Assembly (NCBI RefSeq): GCF_030297175.1
Contig: NZ_AP028070.1
Location: 1,240,001 to 1,304,000, forward strand
Length of the DNA stretch: 64,000 nucleotides
Source of the DNA: Marinobacter sp. LA51
GTDB lineage: Bacteria; Pseudomonadota; Gammaproteobacteria; Pseudomonadales; Oleiphilaceae
Reading direction: 5' to 3'
In this document: positions 29,067 through 38,843 of the stretch, piece by piece
Numbering within the stretch: the stretch's first letter is position 1
Layout: every line of letters begins with the position of its first letter
Position numbers and translations under genes: made by a program
Notes under the pieces: model-generated
Databases searched by the model: none
The model's input: only the letters and a program-made list of their open reading frames with translations
What the model was told of the DNA's origin: nothing

Positions 29067-31439
29067 ATGAAATTCAGTGAACAATGGCTGCGCGAGTGGG
29101 TAAATCCGGCAATCGGAACCCAGGAATTGATGGATCAGATCACCATGGCCGGTCTGGAAGTGGACGGCTTTGAACCGGTTGCCGGTCAGTTCAGCGGTGT
29201 TGTGGTCGGTGAGGTGCAATCGGTAACCCCGCACCCGGACGCCGACAAGCTTCGGGTTTGCCAGGTAAGCGATGGCACCCAGACGGTTCAGGTAGTGTGT
29301 GGCGCGCCCAATGTTCGCGATGGTTTGAAAGTGCCGTTTGCGGTTGTTGGTGCGGTCCTGCCCGGCGATTTCAAAATCAAGAAGGCGAAGCTGCGCGGCC
29401 AGCCGTCCGAAGGCATGCTGTGTTCGGAGTCAGAGTTGGGGCTTTCCGAGAGCCACGACGGGCTGATGGAGCTGCCTGCGGATGCTCCGGTAGGTCAGGA
29501 TGTTGCCGACTACCTGAAGCTCAATGACGTCACTATCGATGTCGATCTGACACCCAATCGCAGCGACTGCCTGTCCATCAAGGGCATTGCCCGGGAAGTG
29601 GGCGTGCTCAACAGCCTGGTGGTTGAAGGTCCCGAGGTGCACCCGGTTGAAGCGGTGCATTCGGAAGTGCCGGATATTCGCATCGAGGCCACTGCCGGCT
29701 GCCCGCGTTATCTGGGGCGTATTCTGCGCAACGTCAATCTGCGCTCGCAATCGCCGTTGTGGATGCAGGAAAAGCTGCGCCGCTCCGGCATCCGCTCCAT
29801 CGATGCCGCCGTAGACGTAACCAACTACGTCATGCTCGAGCTGGGCCAGCCGATGCACGCCTTCGATCGCACCGAAATCCAGGGCGGTATTGTCGTGCGG
29901 ATGGCCAAGCCTGGTGAGAAGCTGGTGCTGCTGGATGGCCAGGAGGTCAAGTTAACCGAGCAAACCCTGATTATTGCCGACCACGAAAAGCCGGTGGCGA
30001 TTGCTGGCGTGATGGGTGGTGAGCACAGCGGTGTCAGTGCCCAGACCGGCGACCTGATTCTCGAGTCGGCCTATTTTGATCCCATTACCCTGGCCGGTAA
30101 GGCTCGGGGTTATGGCCTGCATACCGACGCGTCGCACCGGTTCGAGCGCGGTGTGGATTACAAGCTGGCGCGCGAGGCCATGGAACGCGCCACGCAATTG
30201 CTGCTGGAGATCGTTGGTGGTGAACCCGGCGAAATCATTGAAGTGGTCAGCAAGGAAGATCTCCCGAAGGACCACTCGGTGGACCTGCGCGCTACTCGTC
30301 TCTACGACGTGCTTGGGCTGGACATTGATCGCACCACGGTCGAGGAAATCCTGACCCGTCTTGGCTTGCATATCGACAAGTTGCTGAAAGACGGCTGGCG
30401 CGTCAGCGTGCCCAGTTTCCGCCCGGACATTGCCATCGAGGAAGATCTGATCGAGGAAGTCGGTCGGATATACGGCTACAACAACCTCCCGGTTACCGAG
30501 CCTGTTGGTTCTCTGGGTTTGCGCCAGGAAGACGAAGCTACGCGCCCGATCTCGGCGATTCAGAGCTTCTTTGTCGACAATGGCTACCAGGAGGCGATCA
30601 CCTACAGCTTCGTGGATCCCAAGGTTCAGCAGCTGATCGATCCGGAGCGTGAGGGTATTGCCCTGGCCAACCCGATCTCTGCAGACCTCTCGGTGATGCG
30701 CACCAGTCTCTGGAGTGGGCTTCTCAAGACCGCTGCCTACAACCAGAACCGTCAGCAGCCTCGCATTCGTCTGTTTGAAACTGGCCTGCGGTTCGAGCAG
30801 GTGGGAGAGCGGATTGATCAGCAGCAGATGCTGGCCGGTGTCGTGGTGGGCTCGCAATACCCCGAAAACTGGGCAAACGGTCGCAGAACCGCGGATTTCT
30901 TTGATGTAAAAGGAGATCTGGAAAGCCTGTTCCGTTTGCTGGGTATCGAGATTCAGTTTGTTGGCAGTCAGCATCCGGCCCTGCACCCGGGCCAGACCGC
31001 GGAGCTGCTCCGGGATGGCGAACATGTCGGCTGGTTAGGCACATTGCACCCACAAGTGCAGAAAAATCTTGAACTTAATGGCACGATCCTAGTGTTTGAG
31101 CTATTCTTGGATTCAATCGTTACCGGTTATGTGCCTAATTTCAAAGAAATTTCGAAATTCCCGGAAGTTCGCAGAGATTTGGCTATGATTATCGGAAGTG
31201 ACGTCGCCTTTGCCGATGTCGAGCGTGTAGCCAAAAAACATGCCGGTGAGCAACTGACAGCGTTACGAGCCTTTGATGTTTATGAGGGCGAGAGTCTGGG
31301 CGAAGGGAACCGTAGCCTGGCTCTGAGTCTGTTCTGGCAACATCCGGAACGTACGTTGAATGAAGATGAAGTTCACTCGCTCTTCAATGGTGTGATAGAC
31401 GCCTTGAAAGAAGAGCTGGGGGCAACACTGAGGAGTTGA
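29067..31439 (+). CDS. pheT: phenylalanyl-tRNA synthetase beta subunit
   Basis: A 790-aa protein with the domain order of bacterial PheT. The tRNA-binding OB fold (about 40-150) contains [17 protein letters not shown]. It is followed by the B3/B4 editing domain (about 210-390), B5, the catalytic-like core and the C-terminal FDX-ACB domain (about 698-790, with [12 protein letters not shown]). It partners PheS to charge tRNA-Phe and edit mischarged Tyr. 60 nt separate it from pheS. Confidence 0.96.
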   Translation: MKFSEQWLREWVNPAIGTQELMDQITMAGLEVDGFEPVAGQFSGVVVGEVQSVTPHPDADKLRVCQVSDGTQTVQVVCGAPNVRDGLKVPFAVVGAVLPGDFKIKKAKLRGQPSEGMLCSESELGLSESHDGLMELPADAPVGQDVADYLKLNDVTIDVDLTPNRSDCLSIKGIAREVGVLNSLVVEGPEVHPVEAVHSEVPDIRIEATAGCPRYLGRILRNVNLRSQSPLWMQEKLRRSGIRSIDAAVDVTNYVMLELGQPMHAFDRTEIQGGIVVRMAKPGEKLVLLDGQEVKLTEQTLIIADHEKPVAIAGVMGGEHSGVSAQTGDLILESAYFDPITLAGKARGYGLHTDASHRFERGVDYKLAREAMERATQLLLEIVGGEPGEIIEVVSKEDLPKDHSVDLRATRLYDVLGLDIDRTTVEEILTRLGLHIDKLLKDGWRVSVPSFRPDIAIEEDLIEEVGRIYGYNNLPVTEPVGSLGLRQEDEATRPISAIQSFFVDNGYQEAITYSFVDPKVQQLIDPEREGIALANPISADLSVMRTSLWSGLLKTAAYNQNRQQPRIRLFETGLRFEQVGERIDQQQMLAGVVVGSQYPENWANGRRTADFFDVKGDLESLFRLLGIEIQFVGSQHPALHPGQTAELLRDGEHVGWLGTLHPQVQKNLELNGTILVFELFLDSIVTGYVPNFKEISKFPEVRRDLAMIIGSDVAFADVERVAKKHAGEQLTALRAFDVYEGESLGEGNRSLALSLFWQHPERTLNEDEVHSLFNGVIDALKEELGATLRS

Positions 31440-31444
31440 GAGAC

Positions 31445-31747
31445 ATGGCGGCTTTGACGAAAGCGGAAATGGCTGAGCGTTTGTACGAGGAGTTGGGCCT
31501 CAACAAGCGTGAAGCCAAGGAAATGGTGGAAGCTTTTTTCGATGAGATCAGAGGCGCCCTCAGCCACAACGAGCAGGTAAAGCTGTCAGGATTCGGGAAC
31601 TTTGATCTGCGGGACAAGAAGCAGCGCCCCGGCCGGAACCCCAAGACCGGTGAAGAAATTCCCATCAGCGCACGGCGGGTCGTTACGTTTCGCCCCGGGC
31701 AAAAACTTAAGCAAAAAGTAGAAGCGTATGCTGGAACCCAGTCATAA
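31445..31747 (+). CDS. ihfA: integration host factor alpha subunit
   Basis: A 100-aa DNA-bending protein of the HU/IHF family. The alpha-type beta-arm region reads [24 protein letters not shown]. It dimerises with IHF-beta. The ATG at 31445 is 5 nt past the pheT stop; a TTG at 31436 overlapping that stop is less likely. The 3' end overlaps the following MerR gene by 20 nt. Confidence 0.95.
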   Translation: MAALTKAEMAERLYEELGLNKREAKEMVEAFFDEIRGALSHNEQVKLSGFGNFDLRDKKQRPGRNPKTGEEIPISARRVVTFRPGQKLKQKVEAYAGTQS

Positions 31748-32093
31748 CAACGAACTCCCGACCATTCCGGGGAAGCGATACTTTACCATTGGAGAGGTCG
31801 CTGACCTGTGTGCCGTAAAGGCGCACGTTTTGCGTTATTGGGAGCAGGAATTTCCCCAGCTGTCGCCGGTCAAGCGCCGGGGCAATCGCCGGTATTACCA
31901 GCGGGCTGACGTTATTACCATTCGTCAGATTCGCAGCCTGCTCTACGATCAGGGGTACACCATCGGTGGTGCCAAGCAGAAGCTGAGCAGCCACGAAGTC
32001 AAAGATGACACCTCCCAGTACAAACAGCTGATCCGACAGATGATCACCGAGCTGGAAGATGTTCTGGACGTGCTTAATACCCCGGTAAAGTAG
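31728..32093 (+). CDS. MerR-family transcriptional regulator
   Basis: A 121-aa protein with an N-terminal MerR winged helix ([25 protein letters not shown], about residues 18-42, and the wing region [10 protein letters not shown]) and a short C-terminal helix for dimerisation. It lacks the cysteine loop of metal-sensing MerR proteins. It overlaps ihfA by 20 nt in another frame. This ihfA-merR pair is conserved in pseudomonads as I recall; targets unknown. Confidence 0.9.
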   Translation: MLEPSHNNELPTIPGKRYFTIGEVADLCAVKAHVLRYWEQEFPQLSPVKRRGNRRYYQRADVITIRQIRSLLYDQGYTIGGAKQKLSSHEVKDDTSQYKQLIRQMITELEDVLDVLNTPVK

Positions 32094-32107
32094 GGGCGTT
32101 CTGAAAG

Positions 32108-32143
32108 AAAAACCGAGCTGGCGCAGGCCACCTCGGTTTTTTT
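32108..32143. terminator. bidirectional terminator between merR and the HAD gene
   Basis: AAAAACCGAG and CTCGGTTTTTTT flank a 14-nt loop, 14 nt after the MerR stop. The A run on the left gives a T run on the minus strand too, so it can end both the pheST-ihfA-merR mRNA and the phn-HAD mRNA. Confidence 0.85.
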
Positions 32144-32215
32144 GTGCCCTTTTTTCAGCGTCCGGTATTCAGAACTGGGTATACAGAAGCAGGACTCGGT
32201 GAAGGTGGCGTTGGT

Positions 32216-33166
32216 TCAGATCGATGGAGTCATGAAATCCGGGTAGATGCCCGAACGGCGGATACAGTTCTGAATGTCCATGCCTTGTAAGGCGCCGTGA
32301 CGGGTCACCAGCAGCGTAGACATTCCAGCTGCCTGACCGCCCAGTATATCGGTATGCAAGGTATCACCCACCATCAGAACCCGTGCCGGGTCAATGCCCG
32401 GGAGCCTGGCAAGCGCGGCCTCAAAGGCGGTGGCAAAGGGTTTGCCAAAGAACTCAAGGCTGGCACCGGTTGCGGTGGCCGCCAGATGGGAGAAATACCC
32501 GGGTTCCAGTGTCAGCAGATCGCCCCTGGGGGCGACAAGGTCCGGATTGGCAACCTTTACAGGTCTGGGCCGACGAGTGAGGCTATTGGTTAGCCGGTGC
32601 TGCAGGGTCTCGTTCCAGCCTTCGCTGCTCAGGAAGATGAAGCCATCAAGTCCGTCCAGAGTCGCCTCGTCGACGTCGGCACGGACAGTTCGTGTCGAGT
32701 TGTTAGGTAGTGGCAAGGTCTCCGGCTGTGACTTTTCCGGGGCAATCACGCCCCAAATCCCCGGGTTTGGTGTTTGCCTCAAGTGCTGTTCCAGCAACCA
32801 GCGGCTGGAAATCACCGTTTCTTCATCCAGATCAAAGCCCATGTGCTGGTACTTTATGGCCAGTGCCGGGTGGCTTGCTGTGGCGGCGTTCGACAACACC
32901 AGTACCGTTTTGTTGTCAGCCTGCAGCCGAGCGAGCCGATCGAGGGCTCCGGGTATGACACTGGGCCCGGTATTGAGAACCCCGAAGGCATCAAAGACAA
33001 AGGCGTCGAATTCGCTCATCAGTGGGGCTAACGAATCCACAAGTCGGGGTTGCGCTTGGCGAGCCGAGGCGCTCGGAAGCCGTTCCCTGATACTCTCGTA
33101 CTGCTCGAATGCCCAAGCGGGTGTGGGCTGGATACCGGCGAAGGAGGTGGGGTGCTGATCGATCAT
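32216..33166 (-). CDS. HAD-superfamily (NagD-like, IIA) phosphatase
   Basis: A 316-aa HAD hydrolase. Motif I is FVFDAFGVLNTG, an unusual DxF rather than the classical DxD. Motif II is VLVLSNAAT, the motif III lysine lies in FFGKPFATAFEAAL, and motif IV is VLMVGDTLHTDILGGQAAG. It matches the TIGR01459-type IIA subfamily from memory. ATG 33166 was chosen: it lies 4 nt past the stop of the upstream permease gene, whereas the GTG at 33193 would overlap that gene. It is the last gene of the phosphonate-type transport operon and could act on a phosphorylated intermediate; the substrate is unknown. Confidence 0.8.
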   Translation of the reverse strand: MIDQHPTSFAGIQPTPAWAFEQYESIRERLPSASARQAQPRLVDSLAPLMSEFDAFVFDAFGVLNTGPSVIPGALDRLARLQADNKTVLVLSNAATASHPALAIKYQHMGFDLDEETVISSRWLLEQHLRQTPNPGIWGVIAPEKSQPETLPLPNNSTRTVRADVDEATLDGLDGFIFLSSEGWNETLQHRLTNSLTRRPRPVKVANPDLVAPRGDLLTLEPGYFSHLAATATGASLEFFGKPFATAFEAALARLPGIDPARVLMVGDTLHTDILGGQAAGMSTLLVTRHGALQGMDIQNCIRRSGIYPDFMTPSI

Positions 33167-33170
33167 GGGC

Positions 33171-33986
33171 TTATAGCACCGCCTGTCGGACACGGGCAGA
33201 CACCCACTCGGAGATCACCACGGTGCCGAGGATCAACAAGAAGATGGTGGCGACCTGGTTCCAGGCCAGGGTGGCCAGTGAGGCATTGAGTTGGATGCCC
33301 AGGCCTCCGGCGCCCACCAGACCGAGGATGGTGGATTCCCGGATATTGATGTCCCACCGGAATACGCTGATGCCCCAGAAGGCTGGCAGAATTTGGGGCA
33401 CGATGGCGTAGTCGATGACCTGGGCGCCGCTTGCGCCGGTGGCCCGAACTGCTTCTACCTGGGTAACGTCTATTTCTTCGATGGCTTCATACAACAGCTT
33501 GGCAACAAAGCCGATGGAGCGAAGGCCGATGGCGATGATGCCGGCCAGCAAGCCGGGGCCAATGATGGCCACCAGCAGCAATGCCCAGATCAGGGCGTTG
33601 ATTGAACGTGATGCCACAATGATTAGCAATGCCAGAGGCCGAACGAAGCGGACGCTGGGTGTTGTGTTGCTGGCCGCCAGGAACGCTACAGGCACCGCGA
33701 TCATAATGCCCAGCAGGGTGCCAAGGGTGGCAATGTTGATGGTGTCCCAAAGCGGTTGCCAGAGCTCACCCACATAGCTCCAGGCCGGCGGGAACATGCG
33801 GCTGCCAATGTCCGCTGCCTGGGCGGGTGCATCGCTGACGAAAGCCCAGATGGTGTTCTCGTTCATTAGTTGCCAGCAGAACACGGTCAGGGCTACCAGC
33901 CAGAACCAGCCGAGCCAGCGCAGCAGGGTTTGTTTTCGGGTCCGGTGCTGCCAGACGGGAGAAGAAGAGCTTGTCACTGGACCCAC
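33171..33986 (-). CDS. phnE: phosphonate-type ABC transporter permease (second PhnE)
   Basis: A 271-aa inner-membrane permease with about six helices and the cytoplasmic EAA-type loop EAVRATGASGAQVIDYAIVPQILP, where PhnC would dock. It pairs with the similar permease encoded just upstream (genes overlap by 13 nt), giving a PhnE-PhnE heterodimer as in other two-permease phosphonate or phosphite systems. Confidence 0.9.
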   Translation of the reverse strand: MGPVTSSSSPVWQHRTRKQTLLRWLGWFWLVALTVFCWQLMNENTIWAFVSDAPAQAADIGSRMFPPAWSYVGELWQPLWDTINIATLGTLLGIMIAVPVAFLAASNTTPSVRFVRPLALLIIVASRSINALIWALLLVAIIGPGLLAGIIAIGLRSIGFVAKLLYEAIEEIDVTQVEAVRATGASGAQVIDYAIVPQILPAFWGISVFRWDINIRESTILGLVGAGGLGIQLNASLATLAWNQVATIFLLILGTVVISEWVSARVRQAVL

Positions 33987-34786
33987 CTGCGAATGTACGA
34001 AGAGGAATATTCCACCACCAGGACGATGGCTATGATGAGAATCAGGATAGCGCCGGCCGAATCGTATTCGTAGCGATCGATGGCGGTATTCAGAGTGGCA
34101 CCAATACCGCCCGCCCCGACAATGCCGATCACCGCGGATTCACGGAAGTTGATGTCCAGGCGATACAGAGACAAACCAACCAGCCGTGGCATGACCTGAG
34201 GTTGTACCGAATAGTTCACCACTTGCCACCAGGAAGCCCCGGTAGCCCGGATGGCTTCGATCTGATTGCGGTCGCAGCTTTCGATTTCCTCAGCCAGCAA
34301 CTTAGACAGAAAGCCGATGGTGGCGAATGCCAGGGTCAGAAATCCGGCAAAGGGCCCGAAGCCGAACATGGCCACCAGCAGAATCGCGATGATGATTTCC
34401 TGGAACGAGCGCGACAGGGTAATGATTCCGCGACAGGCCAGGTATACCGGGGCCGGCGCCAGATTGCGGGCTGCCCCGATGCCAATGGGCACGGAAATCA
34501 GGATGCCGGCGACGGTGGAGGTCAGGGTAATAGTCAGGCTCTCGATCAGGCCTTCGTGGATATCCCGCCAGCGGGTGGTGAAATCAGGAACCAGAAAGCC
34601 CTCAATGAAACGCCAGCCGCGCTCAAGGCCCAGGTAAACCCGTTGCCAATCCACCTCGACGGTTTGCACGGCGAGTACCAGGTAGATCAGGGCGCCGGTA
34701 TAAATCAGTCGTCGCCAGAGGGTGTTGGTAAAAAGCAGGGGAGGGCGCTTCCAGGTTGAACGCACTGTGGACTGATGGTCCATCAT
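33974..34786 (-). CDS. phnE: phosphonate-type ABC transporter permease (first PhnE)
   Basis: A 270-aa membrane protein with the EAA loop [24 protein letters not shown] and about six transmembrane helices, starting with [19 protein letters not shown]. It overlaps phnC upstream by 4 nt (translational coupling) and the second permease downstream by 13 nt. Confidence 0.9.
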   Translation of the reverse strand: MMDHQSTVRSTWKRPPLLFTNTLWRRLIYTGALIYLVLAVQTVEVDWQRVYLGLERGWRFIEGFLVPDFTTRWRDIHEGLIESLTITLTSTVAGILISVPIGIGAARNLAPAPVYLACRGIITLSRSFQEIIIAILLVAMFGFGPFAGFLTLAFATIGFLSKLLAEEIESCDRNQIEAIRATGASWWQVVNYSVQPQVMPRLVGLSLYRLDINFRESAVIGIVGAGGIGATLNTAIDRYEYDSAGAILILIIAIVLVVEYSSSYIRRWVQ

Positions 34787-35610
34787 ACCCCCTCGGCAAG
34801 GTCGACGGAGGGTGCGTCATTCGAATCATCCGTGCTTTCTTCGGCATTCTCTTCGCCGCGTAGCTGGGTCCAGTCTTCGTCGCCGTAGATACGGGTCAGG
34901 ACGTCGTTGGTCAGCTCGTCTGGGGCGCCGTCGAACACCACCTCGCCATTTCGCAGGCCGATGATCCGGTCGGAAAACTGCTGAGCCAACATCACGTCGT
35001 GAATATTGATGATGGCCGGCAAGCTGCGTTCTTGGCAGGCGCCGCGAATTAGTCGCATGATCTGGCGGGACGTTTTCGGGTCGAGAGAGGCGGTGGGTTC
35101 GTCAACCAGCAGCAATTCCGGATTCTGCTCCAACGCCCGGGCAATGCCCACCCGTTGCCGTTGACCACCGGAGAGGGCATCTGCGCGCTTGTTGTAATGG
35201 TCTGCGAGCCCCACCTTCTCAAGCAGGGCGAAGGCCTGGCTTATGTCCTCCGGGCCAAAGCGGCGAAGAAAGGAGCGCCAGGTGGACACATAGCCGAGGC
35301 GTCCGGAAAGCACGTTCTCCATCACGGTCAGCCGTTCCACCAGCGCGTATTCCTGAAAGATCATGCCGATACGCCGTCGGGCCTGGCGCAAGTTGCGGCC
35401 GTTAAGGCGGGTCAGCTCGGTATCGCCCAGCCGAATGGAGCCCGATGTGGGCTCCACCAGGCGGTTGATGCAACGGATCAGGCTCGATTTACCGGCACCT
35501 GAGGGGCCAATCAGCCCCACCACCTGCCCGGCGGGGACTTCGAAGCTGATCCCCTGAAGCGCCTTGTCTCCGGTCTTATAGGTCTTGGATACATTCTCGA
35601 GTTTTAGCAC
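34783..35610 (-). CDS. phnC: phosphonate-type ABC transporter ATPase
   Basis: A 275-aa ABC ATPase. Walker A is [12 protein letters not shown], the Q-loop lies in [19 protein letters not shown], the signature is [15 protein letters not shown], Walker B is [12 protein letters not shown], and the H-loop His sits in [10 protein letters not shown]. The sequence around the Q-loop is PhnC-like. It has an acidic C-terminal extension of about 25 residues. Confidence 0.92.
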   Translation of the reverse strand: MLKLENVSKTYKTGDKALQGISFEVPAGQVVGLIGPSGAGKSSLIRCINRLVEPTSGSIRLGDTELTRLNGRNLRQARRRIGMIFQEYALVERLTVMENVLSGRLGYVSTWRSFLRRFGPEDISQAFALLEKVGLADHYNKRADALSGGQRQRVGIARALEQNPELLLVDEPTASLDPKTSRQIMRLIRGACQERSLPAIINIHDVMLAQQFSDRIIGLRNGEVVFDGAPDELTNDVLTRIYGDEDWTQLRGEENAEESTDDSNDAPSVDLAEGV

Positions 35611-35627
35611 AAGGTTCGCCGAGTTGG

Positions 35628-36581
35628 TTATTTGCAGTTGTATTCAACGCCGTTAGCCGAATCGATTTTCCGGATCACTTCCCAGTGGTTTTTGAAGGTG
35701 ATCGGGACAAACTGGGCTTCGCCCGACTTGGAGAACTCCTCTTCCAGGGCAGTGCCTTCCCACTCGAAGGAGAAAAAAGCGTCCTGAATTTTCTGCTGCA
35801 GCTCAGGGTTCAGATCGTGAGCGATACCATAGCTTGTGGTCGGGAAGGTCTGGGATTTGTAGAGGCTGACCAGTTGATTTTCACTGACCACATCACGGCG
35901 AAGCATTCGGTTCAGTACAGAGTTTGCGACTGCCGCTGCCTGGTAGTCCTGGTTAGCGACACCGAGAATGGAGTTGTCATGCTTGCCTGAGAATACCGGG
36001 TCGAAGTCTTCACCTGCGACCATGTTGTAGTCGGCTTTCAGGATGGCAGAAGGTGCTTTGAAACCTGAGTTGGAGGTCTGGGAGGTGAAGGCCATTTCCT
36101 TGCCACGAATGTCTTCTACCGCATCGATACCGGACCCTGGGTAGGTCAGGATTTCCATTTCATAGCCAAAGGAGCCATCGGCGGCGGCCATCATGGTGAA
36201 GGGGCGGTATCCGGCACAGGCGACAGCCAGGGGGTTGGAGCCGGTGTTAAAACCGGCAATGTGCAGGCGCCCTGCACGCATGGCTTCAATTTGCGCAGCG
36301 TTGGATTGTACCGGGAAGAACTGTACCCGCTTGCCAGTGACGTCGGACAGGTGAGCGAGGAATTCAGACCAGACCTCTCGGTAAACCGCAGGATCTTCGA
36401 CCGGTGTGTAAGCGAAGATCAGAGTGGAGGGATCATTCAGCTCCGACTCTGCGCTGGGGATGTCTGCTATCAGATCGCCGTCCTTGTCCTGATAACGGCT
36501 GTCGAGCTGAAAGGCTCCTTGGGCGAGTGCGGGGGAAAGAAGGGTGGCGCAGGCCAGGGTCAGAAACGTCTTCATCGTCAC
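35628..36581 (-). CDS. phnD: phosphonate-type ABC transporter substrate-binding protein
   Basis: A 317-aa periplasmic binding protein with a signal peptide (about residues 1-20, ending ALA-QGA). Its ligand-binding region is PhnD-like: [21 protein letters not shown], then [20 protein letters not shown]. First gene of a phnD-phnC-phnE-phnE-HAD operon. No C-P lyase, phosphonatase or phosphite dehydrogenase is visible nearby, so the ligand could be a phosphonate, phosphite or a phosphate ester. Confidence 0.9.
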   Translation of the reverse strand: MTMKTFLTLACATLLSPALAQGAFQLDSRYQDKDGDLIADIPSAESELNDPSTLIFAYTPVEDPAVYREVWSEFLAHLSDVTGKRVQFFPVQSNAAQIEAMRAGRLHIAGFNTGSNPLAVACAGYRPFTMMAAADGSFGYEMEILTYPGSGIDAVEDIRGKEMAFTSQTSNSGFKAPSAILKADYNMVAGEDFDPVFSGKHDNSILGVANQDYQAAAVANSVLNRMLRRDVVSENQLVSLYKSQTFPTTSYGIAHDLNPELQQKIQDAFFSFEWEGTALEEEFSKSGEAQFVPITFKNHWEVIRKIDSANGVEYNCK

Positions 36582-36639
36582 TATCCTTTGTTTTTATCCC
36601 GACGGAATGTCGGTATGGACGTGAACTTAAGGTAGTCCG

Positions 36640-36657
36640 ATGAAGGTTTTATGACAA
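36640..36657 (-). promoter_or_regulatory. PhoB box upstream of phnD
   Basis: On the minus strand TTGTCATAAAACCTTCAT matches the 18-bp Pho box consensus (two TGTCA half sites with an AT-rich centre) at 15 positions. It lies about 60 nt before the phnD ATG, so the operon is probably induced by phosphate starvation. Confidence 0.7.
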
Positions 36658-36713
36658 ATTATTGGAATTCGGCGGGAAAGGGCTGTACCTCTGCCCAGGC
36701 AAAATTCAGACAC

Positions 36714-36745
36714 AAAAAAATCAGCGACCCGAAAGTGGCTGATTT
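36714..36745 (-). terminator. intrinsic terminator of tRNA-Pro
   Basis: On the minus strand AAATCAGC/GCTGATTT with a 12-nt loop followed by T7, starting 14 nt after the tRNA-Pro 3' end. Confidence 0.85.
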
Positions 36746-36758
36746 CAATGTACTGAAT

Positions 36759-36835
36759 TGGTCGGGACGGTAGGATTTGAACCTACGACCCCCTGCACCC
36801 CATGCAGGTGCGCTACCAAGCTGCGCTACGCCCCG
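36759..36835 (-). tRNA. tRNA-Pro (GGG)
   Basis: A 77-nt cloverleaf. The acceptor CGGGGCG pairs with CGTCCCG (one G-U), the D-arm contains GCGCAGCTTGGTAGCGC, and the anticodon stem CCTGC/GCAGG encloses loop ATGGGGT with anticodon GGG and G37. The T-loop is GTTCAAAT and the CCA end is encoded. Confidence 0.96.
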
Positions 36836-36950
36836 AATTGCTACTGCCTTTGAGAAACTTGGGAGATATCTCAGTGGCTTAGCGGGAGCGAAGTCTACAC
36901 CAGCCTTCAGCAAAAATAAACAGGCTTCGAGCCATTTCGCGTCCGGTTTT

Positions 36951-38594
36951 TTACCGGAGCTTGGTCTCTCTGAGTTTCAGGATAAATTCCGGCGGATCGA
37001 AGCTCTCGGAGGTCGCTTTCGGCCAGTATTTATCGAACACCGTTAGCCCAGTCTCACCCTCGAGTAGCGCACCGGGTTCCAGGAATTTGAACAGATCCAG
37101 ATAGGAATGCACTTCGGTCTTGGAGACCCGGCGTACGATATGCTCCGGGCCGAGCTCAGAAGGGTGGCGTAGCCCCGAGGCTTCGAGCAGGTTCTGAAGC
37201 GCATCGAGCGTGGTTTTGTGGAAGTTGAAAACCCGCTTGCTCTTGAGTTCGACATCGAGCTTGTTGCCACGCCTGGGGTCCTGGGTGGCTACGCCACTCG
37301 GGCAGCGCCCAGTGTGACAACTCAGTGCCTGAATGCAGCCGAGGGAGAACATATAGCCGCGGGCCGAGTTACACCAGTCGGCCCCCAGGGACAAGGTGCG
37401 GGCAATATTAAACGCCGAGGTGATTTTGCCGGCGGCGCCAATGGCGATGTCTTCTCGCAGGTTGGTGCCCACAAGGGTATTGTGGACCAGCAAAAGGGCC
37501 TCGGTCATGGGCATGCCCAGCCGGTTGATGAATTCGAGGGGCGCGGCACCGGTTCCGCCTTCACCGCCATCGACTACAATAAAGTCGGGTTTGCGGTTGG
37601 TCTCGAGCATTGCCTTGACGATGGCAAACCACTCCCAGGGATGGCCGATCGCCAGCTTGAACCCCACTGGCTTCCCACCTGAAAGTTCACGCAACTGGTC
37701 AATGAACTCGAGCAGTTCCACCGGGGTGGAAAAGGCGGAATGGCTAGCGGGTGATACACAATCCTCGCCCACTTCTACACCGCGAGCTTCGGCGATCTCC
37801 GACGTTACCTTGGCACCGGGAAGAATGCCGCCGTGGCCGGGTTTGGCGCCCTGAGATAGTTTGACCTCTATCATTTTGACCTGATCAAGCGTCGCGTTCT
37901 CGCGAAACATGTCCGGATTGAACGAGCCATCTTTGTGACGGCAGCCGAAGTAGCCTGAGCCGATTTCCCATACCAGATCGCCGCCGGGTTGCCGATGATA
38001 GCGGGAAATCGAGCCTTCGCCGGTATCGTGGTAGAAGCCGCCCATCCGCGCGCCGGTGTTCAGGCTAAGAATCGCGTTAGCGGAAAGTGACCCGAAACTC
38101 ATAGCCGAGATGTTGAATACGCTTGCGCTGTAAGGCTTTGCGCAGTGTTTACCAATCAGGATCCGAAAGTCACTGCCATTAATTCGGGAGGGGTTTAGGG
38201 AATGGTTCATCCATTCGTAGCCTTCCTCGTACATACTCAGCTGCGATCCAAACGGGCGCTTGTCCAGGACGTTCTTTGCGCGCTGATAGACAATAGTGCG
38301 CTGCTCCCTGGAAAACGGCCGTTCTTCGGTGTCGGACTGGATAAAGTACTGCCGGACCTCGGGACCGATGGATTCCAACAGGTAGCGAATATTGGCGAGA
38401 ATCGGGTAGTTGCGGCTAACCGTGTGTTTCTTCTGAAGGAGATCGTAGGTCCCGAGCACCGTCAATGCTCCGAATACGATCGGGAAGAAGTAGCTGGCGT
38501 CAAACGATATGGCTAGCGCCAGCGACACAATAAAGCCAGCGATGCTCAGCGCGTAAACGGTGTAACGTACCGGAAACGTAGTTGTTTTCTCCAT
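36951..38594 (-). CDS. FMN-binding glutamate-synthase-like protein
   Basis: A 547-aa protein. Two hydrophobic helices at about residues 10-48 anchor it to the membrane. The rest is the FMN/GltB central domain of the archaeal-type glutamate synthase family, with ISAMSFGSLSANAILSLN, KPGHGGILPGAKVT, FIVVDGGEGGTGAAPLEF and a cysteine cluster GCIQALSCHTGRCPSG that may hold an iron-sulfur centre. It lacks the amidotransferase and NADPH domains, so it is not a full GOGAT; its reaction is unclear. Monocistronic by position. Confidence 0.85.
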   Translation of the reverse strand: MEKTTTFPVRYTVYALSIAGFIVSLALAISFDASYFFPIVFGALTVLGTYDLLQKKHTVSRNYPILANIRYLLESIGPEVRQYFIQSDTEERPFSREQRTIVYQRAKNVLDKRPFGSQLSMYEEGYEWMNHSLNPSRINGSDFRILIGKHCAKPYSASVFNISAMSFGSLSANAILSLNTGARMGGFYHDTGEGSISRYHRQPGGDLVWEIGSGYFGCRHKDGSFNPDMFRENATLDQVKMIEVKLSQGAKPGHGGILPGAKVTSEIAEARGVEVGEDCVSPASHSAFSTPVELLEFIDQLRELSGGKPVGFKLAIGHPWEWFAIVKAMLETNRKPDFIVVDGGEGGTGAAPLEFINRLGMPMTEALLLVHNTLVGTNLREDIAIGAAGKITSAFNIARTLSLGADWCNSARGYMFSLGCIQALSCHTGRCPSGVATQDPRRGNKLDVELKSKRVFNFHKTTLDALQNLLEASGLRHPSELGPEHIVRRVSKTEVHSYLDLFKFLEPGALLEGETGLTVFDKYWPKATSESFDPPEFILKLRETKLR

Positions 38595-38729
38595 GGTTAC
38601 CTCAGTTGGATCCTTTTGGTCGCAAGGACTTGGTGCAGTACCAGCTTATATCGATACGCTATGAATTCTGTAGCCGATCGCCAGGCAGAGAGCTATTCAC
38701 GGCGCATTCTTGGTCTATGATGAAGGAGG

Positions 38730-38752
38730 ATGCAGCAATTCGCTGCATTTTT
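38730..38752 (+). other. hairpin with short T run upstream of the BCCT gene
   Basis: ATGCAGC/GCTGCAT with an AATTC loop followed by TTTTT, about 95 nt before the BCCT start. It looks like a weak terminator or leader hairpin; no upstream plus-strand gene exists for it to serve. Confidence 0.35.
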
Positions 38753-38753
38753 G

Positions 38754-38773
38754 ATGTTTTGAGTTCAAAACAT
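38754..38773. promoter_or_regulatory. 20-bp palindrome upstream of the BCCT gene
   Basis: ATGTTTTGA-GT-TCAAAACAT has perfect 9-bp arms about a 2-bp centre, 71-90 nt before the BCCT start codon. It is a good candidate operator for a dimeric repressor (TetR/BetI-like or similar). No such regulator is adjacent. Confidence 0.5.
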
Positions 38774-38843
38774 TATCATGACGCGCTTGTAACGTTTGAA
38801 TACCGATTCCCAGCAAGACTTTCCACTTCAGGAGGCGCCAAAC

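Noticed and set aside
36659..36913. 84-aa minus-strand frame
   Set aside because: It crosses tRNA-Pro and its terminator.
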